A DNA stretch of 64,000 nt from Veillonella parvula DSM 2008 (GCF_000024945.1 NC_013520.1:1947001-2011000); one strand, 5' to 3'. Positions 43,451 to 53,649 are shown, counted from the stretch's first letter. Made by a program: numbers and translations. Notes: generated by a model not told the origin, from the letters alone.

Positions 43451-44494
43451 CTACTGAGTAACAATATCAAAATGATCGCTAACAATCTTATTTAGTTGTG
43501 ACGAAATTTCAGAAAATTCACAGTTCAGATCTAACGTTTTTACACTTATCTTATTACCACTCATCATATATGTATTATTAGGTTGAATTTCATCATCCGT
43601 CTTAGCATAAAGTAACAAACCCGACACATTACATGAAGTCGTTTTCAAATGATAGGATTGATTTTTGACATATGTAAAAATCTGATAAAGATTATGTGAG
43701 TGTATCTTATATGTATCATATCGCATCTGGGTATTACGAGAATAATACTTAGCATCGATAATAAGTACTTTATCATTATAGGTAAGCATAATATCAGTTT
43801 TCATAATAGGAAGCATATATATTTCACTATCATCAATTGCCCATTTTATTTCTGATGAACTAACTGATATCTGTGGATAATGTCTACGGTAATATTCAAA
43901 GATAAACTTCTCATATAGATGATGCATTGGTTGTTCATCTAAAAAACCCATTAACCGCTTCGAACCATCAGAAGTAGACTGTAATAGCCCCTTAATAATC
44001 ATATGACATATAGAAACTAGCATCTGATATGTTCGATTATTACGATTATAATACATATTCCAATTAATATTATTAACATCAATAGAGCTTACGTCGCTAA
44101 AGTAAACTAATAATCTACGAAGTTCCTTTTTTCGATTTTTAGAAATGTCTGATCGAATAAGTAATTCTATGGTTGATTTGATGATTCTATTCATATAGAT
44201 ATTTTCTGAAAAAATATCATAAGAGCAAACTAAGTGATTTTTATATATACAATTAGTTTTTATAGATTCTGACAATTCAAATCGTCCACGAGGTGAGCAC
44301 AATGGTTCGGTTCGTTCTAAATACCCTCGTCCAACTCCACGCTTTATCTGAACAGAAACTCCTTTTGATAGAATTGAGGCTAACATGTCTGATACATTAT
44401 CAAATTCTTCAACAGATACCTGCTTATAGCCTTTAGGATTTAGTACTTGGAAAGCATAAGATAACATATAGTAAATATTTTGAATAGGTATCAC
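43451..44494 (-). CDS. mcrC: McrC-like 5-methylcytosine restriction subunit
   Basis: 347 residues of the McrC/DUF2357 nuclease type. The PD-(D/E)xK site is read as D in MLPIMKTDIMLTYNDKVLIIDAKYYS (D-n-DAK). The N-terminal half is helical with LLIRSDISKNRKKELRRLLVYF. The start is a GTG overlapping the mcrB stop (GTGA), so mcrB and mcrC are translationally coupled. It cuts DNA as part of the McrBC complex once McrB has bound and translocated; family knowledge. Confidence 0.88.
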   Translation of the reverse strand: MIPIQNIYYMLSYAFQVLNPKGYKQVSVEEFDNVSDMLASILSKGVSVQIKRGVGRGYLERTEPLCSPRGRFELSESIKTNCIYKNHLVCSYDIFSENIYMNRIIKSTIELLIRSDISKNRKKELRRLLVYFSDVSSIDVNNINWNMYYNRNNRTYQMLVSICHMIIKGLLQSTSDGSKRLMGFLDEQPMHHLYEKFIFEYYRRHYPQISVSSSEIKWAIDDSEIYMLPIMKTDIMLTYNDKVLIIDAKYYSRNTQMRYDTYKIHSHNLYQIFTYVKNQSYHLKTTSCNVSGLLLYAKTDDEIQPNNTYMMSGNKISVKTLDLNCEFSEISSQLNKIVSDHFDIVTQ

Positions 44495-46668
44495 TGAATA
44501 GCACTCCTTAAATTATTGCTCCATTCGATTACCATATCTGTATCATCAAACCAATACTCTTTTAAAAGAGGAATTAGTTCAAACTCAACAAGCCTTGTAA
44601 GCGCTGAATCTAACTCGTTGTCTTCTACTTGATCTAAATCACAAAAATAGCTATGCCCTAAGCAAAATCCTGTACCTAGTGTTTCATCTTTTTTAATTAT
44701 CAAATTAAGATTCTTAATACATTCTATCAATTTATCAAACTTGGCATTATTAAGTTTATATTGATATTCCTTAAAACCATCAGACTCAAAAGCAGGCTCA
44801 AGCTCATAGAAAGCAAATCGTCTTCTGAGCGCATAATCTAGCATGGCTAAACTACGATCAGCAGTATTCATCATACCAATTATATAAACGTTCTCTGGAA
44901 TAGAAAATTTCTCATCAGCATACAGTAGCTGTAATTCTACACCTCTTTTATCACTTTCAAGAAGCATAAATAATTCGCCAAAAATTTTACTTAAATTACC
45001 ACGATTAATTTCATCAATAATAAAGAAATATGCATTATCACTATCAATTTTAGCCATTTTACAGAAATCATAGAACACACCATGCTTAAGCTCAAAGCCA
45101 TTTTCGGATGGTCGAAATCCCATTATAAAATCTTCATACGAATAACTTTGGTGAAACTGTACCATCATAACACGATTAGGATCTTTTACCCCCATCATAG
45201 AGTAAGCTAGACGTTTCGCAGCAAATGTCTTACCCACACCAGGTGCACCTTGTAATATAACATTTTTCTTAGTCTCAACAAGTGATACCAGTGTATTATA
45301 ACTTTCATCATTCATATAGACAGAGTCAAGGAATCGATCCTTATCATATGTAGGGTAACTTGTTTCTATCGTTTCAACATCATCCAACATATCACTATCG
45401 AAAAAAAGATTTAGCTGTTCAACATAATCTGTAAATGATGTAATATCAGTTAAAGTTTTCATAGGTGATTGTCTTGAGCATTTCCATTCACCCCGATCAG
45501 TCCACTCCACTTTACGTATATTTTTAAATTCTTTTCGTTGAGGGTCATATATATAATCAGATTTTACAATTCCCCGACCGATAATTAGATGCATACCATT
45601 CTTCGCGAATACAATATCTCCCGGTTTCATTTCATTAGCGAATTCCCATGTAGCACAGGCTGAATGAATATAGGACCTAAAGGGATCATAAAATTTATTC
45701 ATTACTTGCTTTATTTCATCTTTACTATTATAGTTACGCAAATCACCTATCGCATCCCAGCCTATAGCCATAATATTATTGTCATAACATTCATCCCAAA
45801 TTTTGGCGCCTTTACCAGGAGAATAGATCCAGTAATGTATTGTTTCTATATCATCATCAGCTAAAGCAGCCCCTTTAGCTTTAGTCTTTCTTTGTTTTTT
45901 GTCAGCACGATTTTGACGATTAACTTCCTCTGAGTACCTCCACGCTTCAAAACTTAACTCCACAAAATTTTTAAAGGTACTCTGATTACTAGCCAAAAAT
46001 TCACGTAATTTATCAACTATCTCAAAATATTTAGATGATGAAATTTTATCTTCAACAATTGGAAGGCTATTAACTAAATCATCCGGCATCTTGCCTGACT
46101 CATAAATGTACCACGTATTTCTCTGATCTAAATTTAGAAAATGAGTTGGTGCAATCCAGTATAACCCCATAGTAATCTTACTATTTCCATTACCCTTTTT
46201 ATTAATAGCTAAGTCGAAATACTGGAATAGCGTCAAAATATTTTTTGAATTCGAATCATTAGCATACATAAGTGCAGACTCATAAAGTCCCCAAAGAGTA
46301 TCTATATCGTCTTCATCTCGTTCATCGATAAAATAATAATAGGTAGCATTTTGATTATTTAGTAATGGAATTCCGTCAAATGATGTAGGTATAGGTGCTT
46401 TTATATCAAATAGATTGGCAACTGCAGCAATAATCTTATTTCGATTATCAACTGTCATAGAACTTTTATTAAATAAACCAAAAATAGTGAATGGGTCTAT
46501 ATCAACAAGCTGCTTATTCCGATCTAAAGTCGGCATATCTATACCTGTAAGCTCATAAATTTTCTCTACTTTTTCTATAAGAATTCCCCGATTATTCTTA
46601 TATTGTAATAAAGTGTTAGCAAATTCTCTATAAAAAACTATCCAATCAAATTGATTTATGCTATTCAT
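44491..46668 (-). CDS. mcrB: McrB-like GTPase with N-terminal EVE-like domain
   Basis: 725 residues. The N-terminal 270 residues are unplaced. About 275-385 resemble an EVE/YTH-type modified-base reader: YSPGKGAKIWDECYDNNIMAIGWD then EMKPGDIVFAKNGMHLIIGRG. The AAA+ motor has Walker A LQGAPGVGKTFAAK (about 472-485), Walker B FFIIDEINRGNLSKI (about 550) and sensor IGMMNTADRSLAMLDYALRRRF. A methylated or modified-DNA restriction motor with an altered reader; McrC overlap confirms pairing. Confidence 0.88.
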   Translation of the reverse strand: MNSINQFDWIVFYREFANTLLQYKNNRGILIEKVEKIYELTGIDMPTLDRNKQLVDIDPFTIFGLFNKSSMTVDNRNKIIAAVANLFDIKAPIPTSFDGIPLLNNQNATYYYFIDERDEDDIDTLWGLYESALMYANDSNSKNILTLFQYFDLAINKKGNGNSKITMGLYWIAPTHFLNLDQRNTWYIYESGKMPDDLVNSLPIVEDKISSSKYFEIVDKLREFLASNQSTFKNFVELSFEAWRYSEEVNRQNRADKKQRKTKAKGAALADDDIETIHYWIYSPGKGAKIWDECYDNNIMAIGWDAIGDLRNYNSKDEIKQVMNKFYDPFRSYIHSACATWEFANEMKPGDIVFAKNGMHLIIGRGIVKSDYIYDPQRKEFKNIRKVEWTDRGEWKCSRQSPMKTLTDITSFTDYVEQLNLFFDSDMLDDVETIETSYPTYDKDRFLDSVYMNDESYNTLVSLVETKKNVILQGAPGVGKTFAAKRLAYSMMGVKDPNRVMMVQFHQSYSYEDFIMGFRPSENGFELKHGVFYDFCKMAKIDSDNAYFFIIDEINRGNLSKIFGELFMLLESDKRGVELQLLYADEKFSIPENVYIIGMMNTADRSLAMLDYALRRRFAFYELEPAFESDGFKEYQYKLNNAKFDKLIECIKNLNLIIKKDETLGTGFCLGHSYFCDLDQVEDNELDSALTRLVEFELIPLLKEYWFDDTDMVIEWSNNLRSAIQ

Positions 46669-47005
46669 GATATGATTCCCCTTAATTATAAATTCCTAAA
46701 AATACACGTTTCCTAATTATAAAGTCATAGCAAATCTACTCCCCCCAAATATAACTATTACATATTAATAATTAAAAGGAAGGTTACTATATCTAACATA
46801 ACCTCATTCATTATAGCTAAATTAGAAAGTTGGCATTCTATGGTATACTAAAGTTTCATCAATTATAAATATCCCCAATTTTGATGCATCAAACCAAAAC
46901 CGAACTAGTACAACGTAGTTTAGGAGCTTTATTTCACTAAAATTCCTAATTTACATTTTCAGAATAAAAAATTAATATTTATCGGTATATTCTAACTTGC
47001 TATTA
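46669..47005 (-). other. AT-rich gap upstream of mcrB
   Basis: 337 bases with no ORF. It should hold the mcrB promoter on the minus strand and the end of the ATPase gene unit; no hairpin terminator is obvious after the ATPase gene, so read-through into mcrBC is possible. Confidence 0.4.
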
Positions 47006-49225
47006 TTAAACATTAAGAGCCTTCACTTTTGAATATAAATTTAACAATTCTTGAATATCCATATCCAGCAATGGTTCATACATAAAAGAGTTTAAATGTA
47101 TATTTTCAGGTGTCATTATATTTACTTCATCTAGAATCTCAATAATTTCCTTCGACACAAACTGTTTTACGACATAATATAGCTCTCTAGTTTGATTATT
47201 CGCATTATCAAGATAATTACAAAATTCATCAAATAATCCTGTTTGTTCACTACGCCTTATGTTCCACGTAATTGGTTCTGTTCTATTTTCTAATATATTA
47301 AACATAAATCGCTCTGCCTTATGTCGAATAGCTATCGCTAACAATAACTTATACTCCAAATCACAATCACCAGTAGTTACTTCATCAGCTTCTTTATATA
47401 AAGCTTCACATACTTTCCCTTCTAATTCTATATCTGATTCAAAGGTATCTATATTCAAATATCTATTATATATATCTAATAAATCATTGAAGATAATTTT
47501 ATTTGTCTCATGTTTTATATGGAGTAAACTTGTCAAAAACAAATAGTCATTATTCTTAGAATACTCTTTAACTGTATATTCAATTATATTTCTTACAAAA
47601 GGAATAAGTGCAAGTACATTAACTAGATTAGGATTATTCTTCCACGGTACAAATGGAGATTTTAGTTGATATTTTTCCTGAGTTAAAACTATTTTATCTT
47701 CCTCTATATTAGTATGTAACCTTGATAATCCACGCAATGATAGACGACTAGATATGGTTCTATAAAAGTCAAAGTTATGAGAAAGAATCAATAAATAAAA
47801 ATTATTATTTTGTGCAATTTCATACAAATACTCTACAATCGCATATTTATTTTTATAATCAAATGAATCTGCTATATCATCAATAATAAACACAATTTCA
47901 CGGTCAGTATTTTTTAGCTTTTCTATATCAAAGATTATATTTAAAAGATATAGTGCTCTTTTTTCGCCTTGACTAAGTACATCAATATTATCTAATCTAC
48001 TTCTATCTAAGTTAACACTTTTACCATTCTTTTTAAATGTAAACTCAATTTTAGGAATACTAGATCCAATTATTGTACTCTTATAATTTTGAATAGACAT
48101 CTTATACGGAAGAGTAAACCGTTCTTCAAAGATACGTAAAGCCTTACTCCATTGAGTATCTTCAAGATTAATTGTTCCTAGTTTATCTTCTAATAAATTA
48201 TATTTATTTTCCAACTCTTGAAATATTTCTATATGTTTTTTTATATAAGAAATCCATAACTGTTTCTTAAAAAAGTCAAGTCTATTACTTTTAAGATATG
48301 GTATTATATGAGGATTATTTTCAATAATATCCCGCAAAACTATTCCCTTACTGTCATTCAATAGTTTTTCTATTTTTGCATAAGCGTCTACTTTCTTTAG
48401 CTCTACCTCGATTTCATCAATCTTTACTTTTAAATCATCAATATTATTAACTATATAATCTCCATCCAAAGTAATCTTATTCTCTTTTACAAAGAAGTGA
48501 TTACTATCTAGTGCTTTATTAATATTTTTTAATTTACTTAATGTAAAATTACCTTTATCTAAAAAGGAGAAAGATCTATATATCTCCTCATAAGACACAC
48601 AGAATTCTTCAATAGAGTCTTGAAATACTTGATTTGATATTTTCTTTAATACTGACTCATCAAATATATCCACATATAAAATATCTTCGCGATCAATTTC
48701 CAAACTAGCCAAAGAATCTCTTATCTTCTTTAAATTTAAAAGTAACCCATCTTTGGTTAACTCTAAATCTTTTATTAATTTTGGCTCTAATTCATATATT
48801 ATCTTCCCTTGCAATGTTCTAGATATTTTAACCCCTGAAGCTTTTTCTAGTTTCTTTAAAAATGAGTCCTGTAAACTAATTAACTCTGAAATATTTGCCT
48901 TTATCTCTTCATTTACCAGTAAAGAACTTATACTATTTGATTCATAAGAGTTTTCAAAACTTTTTATTACAAATACAGAATCTTTATTTAGTGGACCTTG
49001 CTCTGTAATAATCTCAATCTGACCTTCTTCATTAAATATTTCATCTCTGATTTCAGATTCCTTACCCTCCTGTAACATTTTAAATGTTTTAGCAAAAGAT
49101 GTTTTCATAAGGCCATTTCTTGCATATATTGCAAATACATTTGTGTTTGCATCTTTAAAATCAAATTTATACTCTAATGCATCAATACCATAACAATTAG
49201 ATAACTTACATTGTAAAAATTCCAT
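47006..49225 (-). CDS. SMC/ABC-type AAA ATPase, putative defence protein
   Basis: 739 residues. N-terminal P-loop reads IYARNGLMKTSFAKTF (about 33-48), where the usual Gly before Lys is Met, as in a family of phage-defence-type ATPases with NG-x-MK. A long coiled region (about 110-340) leads to an ABC-like signature LSQGEKRALYLLNII, Walker B IVFIIDDIADSFD and an H-loop LLILSHNFDFYRTISSRL. The C-terminal 240 residues are helical and end in HLNSFMYEPLLDMDIQELLNLY, a motif I recall from such proteins. No nuclease domain is seen. It sits between tRNA-Arg and mcrBC, in the same direction. Confidence 0.72.
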   Translation of the reverse strand: MEFLQCKLSNCYGIDALEYKFDFKDANTNVFAIYARNGLMKTSFAKTFKMLQEGKESEIRDEIFNEEGQIEIITEQGPLNKDSVFVIKSFENSYESNSISSLLVNEEIKANISELISLQDSFLKKLEKASGVKISRTLQGKIIYELEPKLIKDLELTKDGLLLNLKKIRDSLASLEIDREDILYVDIFDESVLKKISNQVFQDSIEEFCVSYEEIYRSFSFLDKGNFTLSKLKNINKALDSNHFFVKENKITLDGDYIVNNIDDLKVKIDEIEVELKKVDAYAKIEKLLNDSKGIVLRDIIENNPHIIPYLKSNRLDFFKKQLWISYIKKHIEIFQELENKYNLLEDKLGTINLEDTQWSKALRIFEERFTLPYKMSIQNYKSTIIGSSIPKIEFTFKKNGKSVNLDRSRLDNIDVLSQGEKRALYLLNIIFDIEKLKNTDREIVFIIDDIADSFDYKNKYAIVEYLYEIAQNNNFYLLILSHNFDFYRTISSRLSLRGLSRLHTNIEEDKIVLTQEKYQLKSPFVPWKNNPNLVNVLALIPFVRNIIEYTVKEYSKNNDYLFLTSLLHIKHETNKIIFNDLLDIYNRYLNIDTFESDIELEGKVCEALYKEADEVTTGDCDLEYKLLLAIAIRHKAERFMFNILENRTEPITWNIRRSEQTGLFDEFCNYLDNANNQTRELYYVVKQFVSKEIIEILDEVNIMTPENIHLNSFMYEPLLDMDIQELLNLYSKVKALNV

Positions 49226-49320
49226 ATAACTTCCCCTTAACAGTTTGATAATAATTACAATAAATGTATCAGTTTATTTCCCACTATACCTTTACTTATC
49301 ACATTATTAAAGTTGACTAA

Positions 49321-49501
49321 CTAAAAATGGATTATACACCATGCTTCCATTTGTGAATCTGTAGCTCCCTGCTGAATTTGAAAAGCTCTAATACTACTAA
49401 TTGTAAATATTAGAAGTTGATTGTGCTATTTTAGTATAAATCGTATTTGTATTCCTCCAAACTCCCTGTACATAACCTCTAGTAACATTAGTCCATCTAA
49501 T
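49321..49501 (-). pseudogene. Possible gene remnant next to tRNA-Arg
   Basis: Two short minus-strand reading frames with sensible amino-acid use lie across a frame change: one begins IRWTNVTRGYVQGVWRNT, the other contains SIRAFQIQQGATDSQMEAW. Both are closed by stops and lack start signals. They look like the decayed end of a larger gene, possibly of phage or island origin. Weak. Confidence 0.25.
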
Positions 49502-49602
49502 TTATATACCATTATTTTATCACAAAAATAATAATTCATCTAAAATACATTTTATTCTAATTAATAAATATTAACTCCCAAAACCAAGACTTAATATAAT
49601 CA

Positions 49603-49642
49603 AAAATAGCCTTCATCACAAAAATGTAATGAAAGCTATTTT
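49603..49642 (-). terminator. Terminator after tRNA-Arg
   Basis: Outer stem aaaatagc / gctatttt with inner ttcat/atgaa, downstream of the tRNA 3' end on the minus strand. Confidence 0.7.
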
Positions 49643-49656
49643 AACTTAATATTTTT

Positions 49657-49733
49657 TGGTGCGCCTAACCGGAATCGAACCAGTGACACGCAGTTTAGGA
49701 AACTGCTGCTCTATCCTACTGAGCTATAGACGC
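49657..49733 (-). tRNA. tRNA-Arg (anticodon CCU)
   Basis: 77-base cloverleaf. The acceptor stem pairs GCGTCTA with TAGGCGC with one G-U, the D-loop has AGCTCAGTAGGATAGAGC, the anticodon stem-loop reads GCAGT-TTCCTAA-ACTGC with anticodon CCT, and the T-loop has GGTTCGATTCC. A CCA end is encoded. tRNA-Arg(CCU) genes are frequent integration sites for islands, which fits the defence genes lying just downstream. Confidence 0.95.
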
Positions 49734-49781
49734 ATGTACACTTTATTATATCGTTTTTAATAAAGTATACGCAAGGCGTCC

Positions 49782-50774
49782 TTATTGTTGTAGGTATTGG
49801 TTATTTACTTGTTTTTGTTCTTCTGGGCTGAGGTTTTGGTAGCCTTTAGCTAATGCACTTACCCAAGATCCGTAAGCAGGGTTTGGGAATACCACAAAGG
49901 TAGTACCAAAGTCTTCTTTATGAGCATCGATGATGCTATTTCTTTCAGCTAGTGTCTTACCTTTTGTGCCGATTGGGAAATCACCGGCGTTATCGCCCAT
50001 ATATACAATGACATAATATTTTTTAGCAATCATATCAAAGCGAGGTTGTTTGTCAGAGTCTTTTTCGAATAGTAGTACATGGTCTTTATCAACAGATGGA
50101 AAGCCTAATTCTTTAAAGTTCTGTATCGTTACATCAAGGTTTACTGGGGCGTAACGGTTTGATACGTAGAAAATTTCTACCCCTTGTTTATGTACTTCAT
50201 TTAGGAATTCAACAGCGCCAGGCATGGCTTGCGATTTGCCTTGATACACGGCTTGACGCCACCAAGGAGCATCAAAACGGCCATTACCATTTACAATGCT
50301 TTCACCCATCAACTTGGTATTATCCACTACGGTTTCGTCCGCATCAAGAACGATAGCTAAAGGTTTTCTTTGATGAGATGGATCAGTAACGGCCATCTTA
50401 ACGGCATTCATTGCCACATTATACCCTTGATACGCCAACGCTCTGTACTCTGCAGAGGTACGCATCCATAGCAAGCCCATCGTTTCAGTTTCGGCTTGGT
50501 ACTGTTGCTTTTGCTTGAGGGCTTCCTGTGCCGCTACATCATTAGCTACTACATTATTAGTTACTGTATTATTTGTTGTAGCACTAACTCCATCATTCTT
50601 AACTGCTGTAACAGTAACAGGCTGAACTGGTTGAGCCTGCGTTACAACAGCAGCAGAAACAGGGCTATTTGTTTTTACCTTAGTCGGAGAATCCGCTTGT
50701 ACCACAGGCCCCATACAAAGGCTTCCTCCAATACAAGCCACCGCCACATACCATGCCAAACTACTAGATTTCAT
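49782..50774 (-). CDS. HAD-superfamily acid phosphatase, lipoprotein e(P4)-like
   Basis: 330 residues: signal peptide (about 1-27), a Val/Thr/Asn-rich linker (about 35-80), then a class C acid phosphatase domain with catalytic D144 and D146 in LAIVLDADETVVDN, WWRQAVYQGKSQAMPGAVEFL, YVSNRY and MGDNAGDF. It dephosphorylates nucleotides or other phosphomonoesters in the periplasm or on the outer membrane; e(P4) itself is a lipoprotein, but no clear lipobox is seen here. AGGAGG precedes the ATG. Confidence 0.88.
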   Translation of the reverse strand: MKSSSLAWYVAVACIGGSLCMGPVVQADSPTKVKTNSPVSAAVVTQAQPVQPVTVTAVKNDGVSATTNNTVTNNVVANDVAAQEALKQKQQYQAETETMGLLWMRTSAEYRALAYQGYNVAMNAVKMAVTDPSHQRKPLAIVLDADETVVDNTKLMGESIVNGNGRFDAPWWRQAVYQGKSQAMPGAVEFLNEVHKQGVEIFYVSNRYAPVNLDVTIQNFKELGFPSVDKDHVLLFEKDSDKQPRFDMIAKKYYVIVYMGDNAGDFPIGTKGKTLAERNSIIDAHKEDFGTTFVVFPNPAYGSWVSALAKGYQNLSPEEQKQVNNQYLQQ

Positions 50775-51043
50775 AACTGCCTCCTATTCACATGTAACAT
50801 TTCGTGTAAATTCAACACATCATATAATTCTACATAGTTATACTAAAATCCTTTTAAAATTTGTATATTTCTAAAAGCAAAAAAAGATCCTATGCACCAT
50901 ACCATAAATCGATTCGATTCAGATAGTTGCTTAGGCTCTTTTAGGAGTTAATAAGTACAGTTTTAAATCTATCTATGCAAAAACTATGCTATAATACAGC
51001 TATTGATGGTATAGAGATTTCTTACTAAAGAGAGGTATATGTA

Positions 51044-51925
51044 ATGAAACTATGTAAACGATCAATTATTGTCAGTTCACTATTAGCTGTATTAGCTATA
51101 TCATCTGCATATGCAGCTGCCCCTGTACAATCTACCGAAAACACAGATACTACTACGGTCGATATGGATTACTCCAATTTACCAGAGCTAAAAAGATCTA
51201 TTGAAAGTGCAACACCAGCTATGGTCCAATCTACTCTTGCTGCTTCTAAGGGAAAGCCTACTAAAGATAAGCCCGTCTATTCGACAGTCACTATGACCGG
51301 TAACCGTGTTGTATCCATAAAGACCTACAAAACTAAAGAAGAACAAGAAAAGGCCATGTTAAAGGAGCGTGAACGCTTAGACAAGGTCAGTGCGGAACGT
51401 CGTGCTAAACGAAAAAATGAAACTCGCGCGGATATGCTAAAAGGTTTAAAAGCAATACCTATGTATCCACCTGTTAATGAAACACGAGCATTACAAAGCG
51501 AAATGTTCTCTCAACCATTTGGGAGACAACTCGATTTGCGTTTAGTAGAGGCCTACACACAAGATTACGACAAGGCCAAACCCGGCGATATTTATGTCTA
51601 TGCAGATTATGTGGACTATACATCTAAGCAACTATTAGGTGAAAAAAATGATACTACTGCTATTTCAGCCATGATTCTACGTACAATCATGAGAAAGGAC
51701 GAAAATAAAGCTTTCAGCATCGATGTAAATGCGTACTTCATAAACCCAACAACGCATACGATTTCCATAAGTCGTTCTGAAGATGTAAAAGGCATCGATA
51801 TCAAGAAAAGTGAAATAGCTGAAACCGTATTTAAACTACCGACACACCAGCTACAACCGGGTGATCCACAATATGAAATTGCTAAGCTCATGTATCAAGA
51901 CTTAACAAGTAAAAAATTTGATTAG
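51044..51925 (+). CDS. Unrecognised exported protein
   Basis: 293 residues with a signal peptide (MKLCKRSIIVSSLLAVLAIS... cleaved after AYA, about residue 25), a Lys/Arg/Glu-rich helical region KEEQEKAMLKERERLDKVSAERRAKRKN and a folded C-terminal domain about 150-293 containing LDLRLVEAYTQDYDKAKPGD and KKSEIAETVFKLP. I do not recognise the family. It should act in the periplasm. AGAGAGGT precedes the ATG. Confidence 0.6.
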   Translation: MKLCKRSIIVSSLLAVLAISSAYAAAPVQSTENTDTTTVDMDYSNLPELKRSIESATPAMVQSTLAASKGKPTKDKPVYSTVTMTGNRVVSIKTYKTKEEQEKAMLKERERLDKVSAERRAKRKNETRADMLKGLKAIPMYPPVNETRALQSEMFSQPFGRQLDLRLVEAYTQDYDKAKPGDIYVYADYVDYTSKQLLGEKNDTTAISAMILRTIMRKDENKAFSIDVNAYFINPTTHTISISRSEDVKGIDIKKSEIAETVFKLPTHQLQPGDPQYEIAKLMYQDLTSKKFD

Positions 51926-51953
51926 TAATATTTAAATACACTCTCCACAACAA

Positions 51954-51994
51954 AAGCCCCTCCTTACTATGAGCTACATAGCAAGGAGGGGCTT
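51954..51994. terminator. Bidirectional terminator
   Basis: 12-bp perfect stem aagcccctcctt / aaggaggggctt with inner ctatg/catag pairing, between convergent genes. Confidence 0.85.
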
Positions 51995-52078
51995 CGTGTT
52001 AGTTTAAGGAAGTTCTTTTATCGCATTAGTATTGTTTAGATAAACTATTTTAATGCTGCTTAAATAATATCTTTAATC

Positions 52079-53542
52079 TTATTTTACATCACTAAAATCG
52101 ATGTTCATACCCAAGGCTTTAGCAACGCCTTCACCATAAGCTGGATCGCATTGGTAGCAATGTTTTGCATGACGTTCTTTGATAAAATCAGGTACGCCGT
52201 TCATAGCTGCTGCGGTGTTATCAAATAAGACTTGTTGTTGTTCAGGGCTCATGAGGCGGAACAGTTTACCTGGTTGTGTAAAGAAGTCAGAGTCGTCTTC
52301 ATAGAAGTCATATTGGTAGGCTGGGCCAGATACGTCGAGAGGAGGATTTTTGAATTCCGGTTGTTCAGCCCATTCACCAAAGCTATTTGGTGCGTAGCCA
52401 ATTGTAGACCCATGGTTTCCATCTATACGTCCTTGACCATCGCGATGATAGATATTTACAGGACATTTAGCGGCATTAACAGGGATTTGATAATAATTTG
52501 CCCCTAGACGATAGCGTTGCGCATCCGCATAGGAGAACAAACGACCTTGTAGCATTCTGTCAGGAGAGAAAGAGATACCAGGAACGATAGTTGTTGGTGC
52601 AAATGCAGCTTGTTCTACATCTTGGAAATAATTTTCTGGGTTGCGATTAAGTTCCATTACACCAACTTCAATCAATGGGAATTCATCGTGATACCATACT
52701 TTAGTTAAATCGAATGGATTGTACGGCATATTGTTAGCTTGTTCTTCGGTCATCACTTGGATGCATAATTTCCATTTAGGGAAATCGCCTTTTTCAATAG
52801 CCTCAAAGAGGTCACGTTGGTGACTTTCACGGTCACTAGCTACCACATTAGCCGCCTCAGCATCGGAAAGATTTTCAATCGGCTGTTGGCAAACCCAATG
52901 GAATTTAACCCATACGCGCTCATCGTTTTCGTTAATAAGACTGTATGTATGACTGCCGAAACCATGCATTGTGCGGTAGGATTTAGGAATACCACGGTCA
53001 CTCATGACGATTGTTACTTGGTGGATCGCCTCTGGCAAGCTAGTCCAGAAATCCCAATTTGCTGTCGCATCGCGAAGATTTGTTTTCGGATTCCGTTTTA
53101 CAGCGCGGTTCAAATCAGGGAATTGCAATGGATCGCGGATAAAGAATACCGGTGTATTGTTACCTACAAGGTCCCAGTTTCCTTCTTCCGTATAAAATTT
53201 TACGGCAAAGCCACGAATGTCGCGTTCTGCATCGGCCGCACCACGCTCACCGGCAACGGTGGAGAAACGTACGAATAACGGCGTTTGCTTGCCTACTTCA
53301 GAGAAAATTTTTGCTTTCGTATATTTTGTAATATCGTTAGTTACTGTGAAAGTACCAAATGCACCGGATCCTTTAGCATGCATGCGGCGTTCAGGAATCA
53401 CTTCGCGCTCAAAATGCGCTAATTTCTCCATGAGCCAAACATCTTGCATCAATACAGGACCACGTTTACCTGCTGTAGCAGAGTTGCGATTATCTGGTAC
53501 GGGAGCACCAAAGGCGGTTGTTAGTTTCTTTTCATTATTCAT
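52079..53542 (-). CDS. katA: Catalase (monofunctional, heme)
   Basis: 487 residues of the clade-3 small-subunit catalase family. The distal heme His is in [19 protein letters not shown], the Asn in [18 protein letters not shown], and the proximal Tyr in [14 protein letters not shown]. Decomposes hydrogen peroxide in the cytoplasm. Its presence is variable among Veillonella. The start ATG has TAGGAG upstream. A Fur/PerR-like palindrome lies about 93 bases before the start. Confidence 0.95.
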   Translation of the reverse strand: MNNEKKLTTAFGAPVPDNRNSATAGKRGPVLMQDVWLMEKLAHFEREVIPERRMHAKGSGAFGTFTVTNDITKYTKAKIFSEVGKQTPLFVRFSTVAGERGAADAERDIRGFAVKFYTEEGNWDLVGNNTPVFFIRDPLQFPDLNRAVKRNPKTNLRDATANWDFWTSLPEAIHQVTIVMSDRGIPKSYRTMHGFGSHTYSLINENDERVWVKFHWVCQQPIENLSDAEAANVVASDRESHQRDLFEAIEKGDFPKWKLCIQVMTEEQANNMPYNPFDLTKVWYHDEFPLIEVGVMELNRNPENYFQDVEQAAFAPTTIVPGISFSPDRMLQGRLFSYADAQRYRLGANYYQIPVNAAKCPVNIYHRDGQGRIDGNHGSTIGYAPNSFGEWAEQPEFKNPPLDVSGPAYQYDFYEDDSDFFTQPGKLFRLMSPEQQQVLFDNTAAAMNGVPDFIKERHAKHCYQCDPAYGEGVAKALGMNIDFSDVK

Positions 53543-53634
53543 GTTACAAACTCCTACTTAGAGATCAAAATGAAAGTAATTTACTTTACATAATTTTTAA
53601 ATCATATATCTCAATTACGATAAAAATTATTAAT

Positions 53635-53649
53635 GGATAATTATTATCC
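53635..53649. promoter_or_regulatory. Fur/PerR-type palindrome at katA
   Basis: GGATAAT-T-ATTATCC is a perfect 7-1-7 inverted repeat, extended by taa/tta outside. It lies about 93-107 bases before the katA ATG. PerR and Fur sites share this pattern, and catalase is a classic PerR target. Confidence 0.6.

Noticed and set aside
49657-49733. Direct repeat of tRNA 3' end marking an attachment site
   Set aside because: No second copy of the tRNA 3' end was seen within the window.
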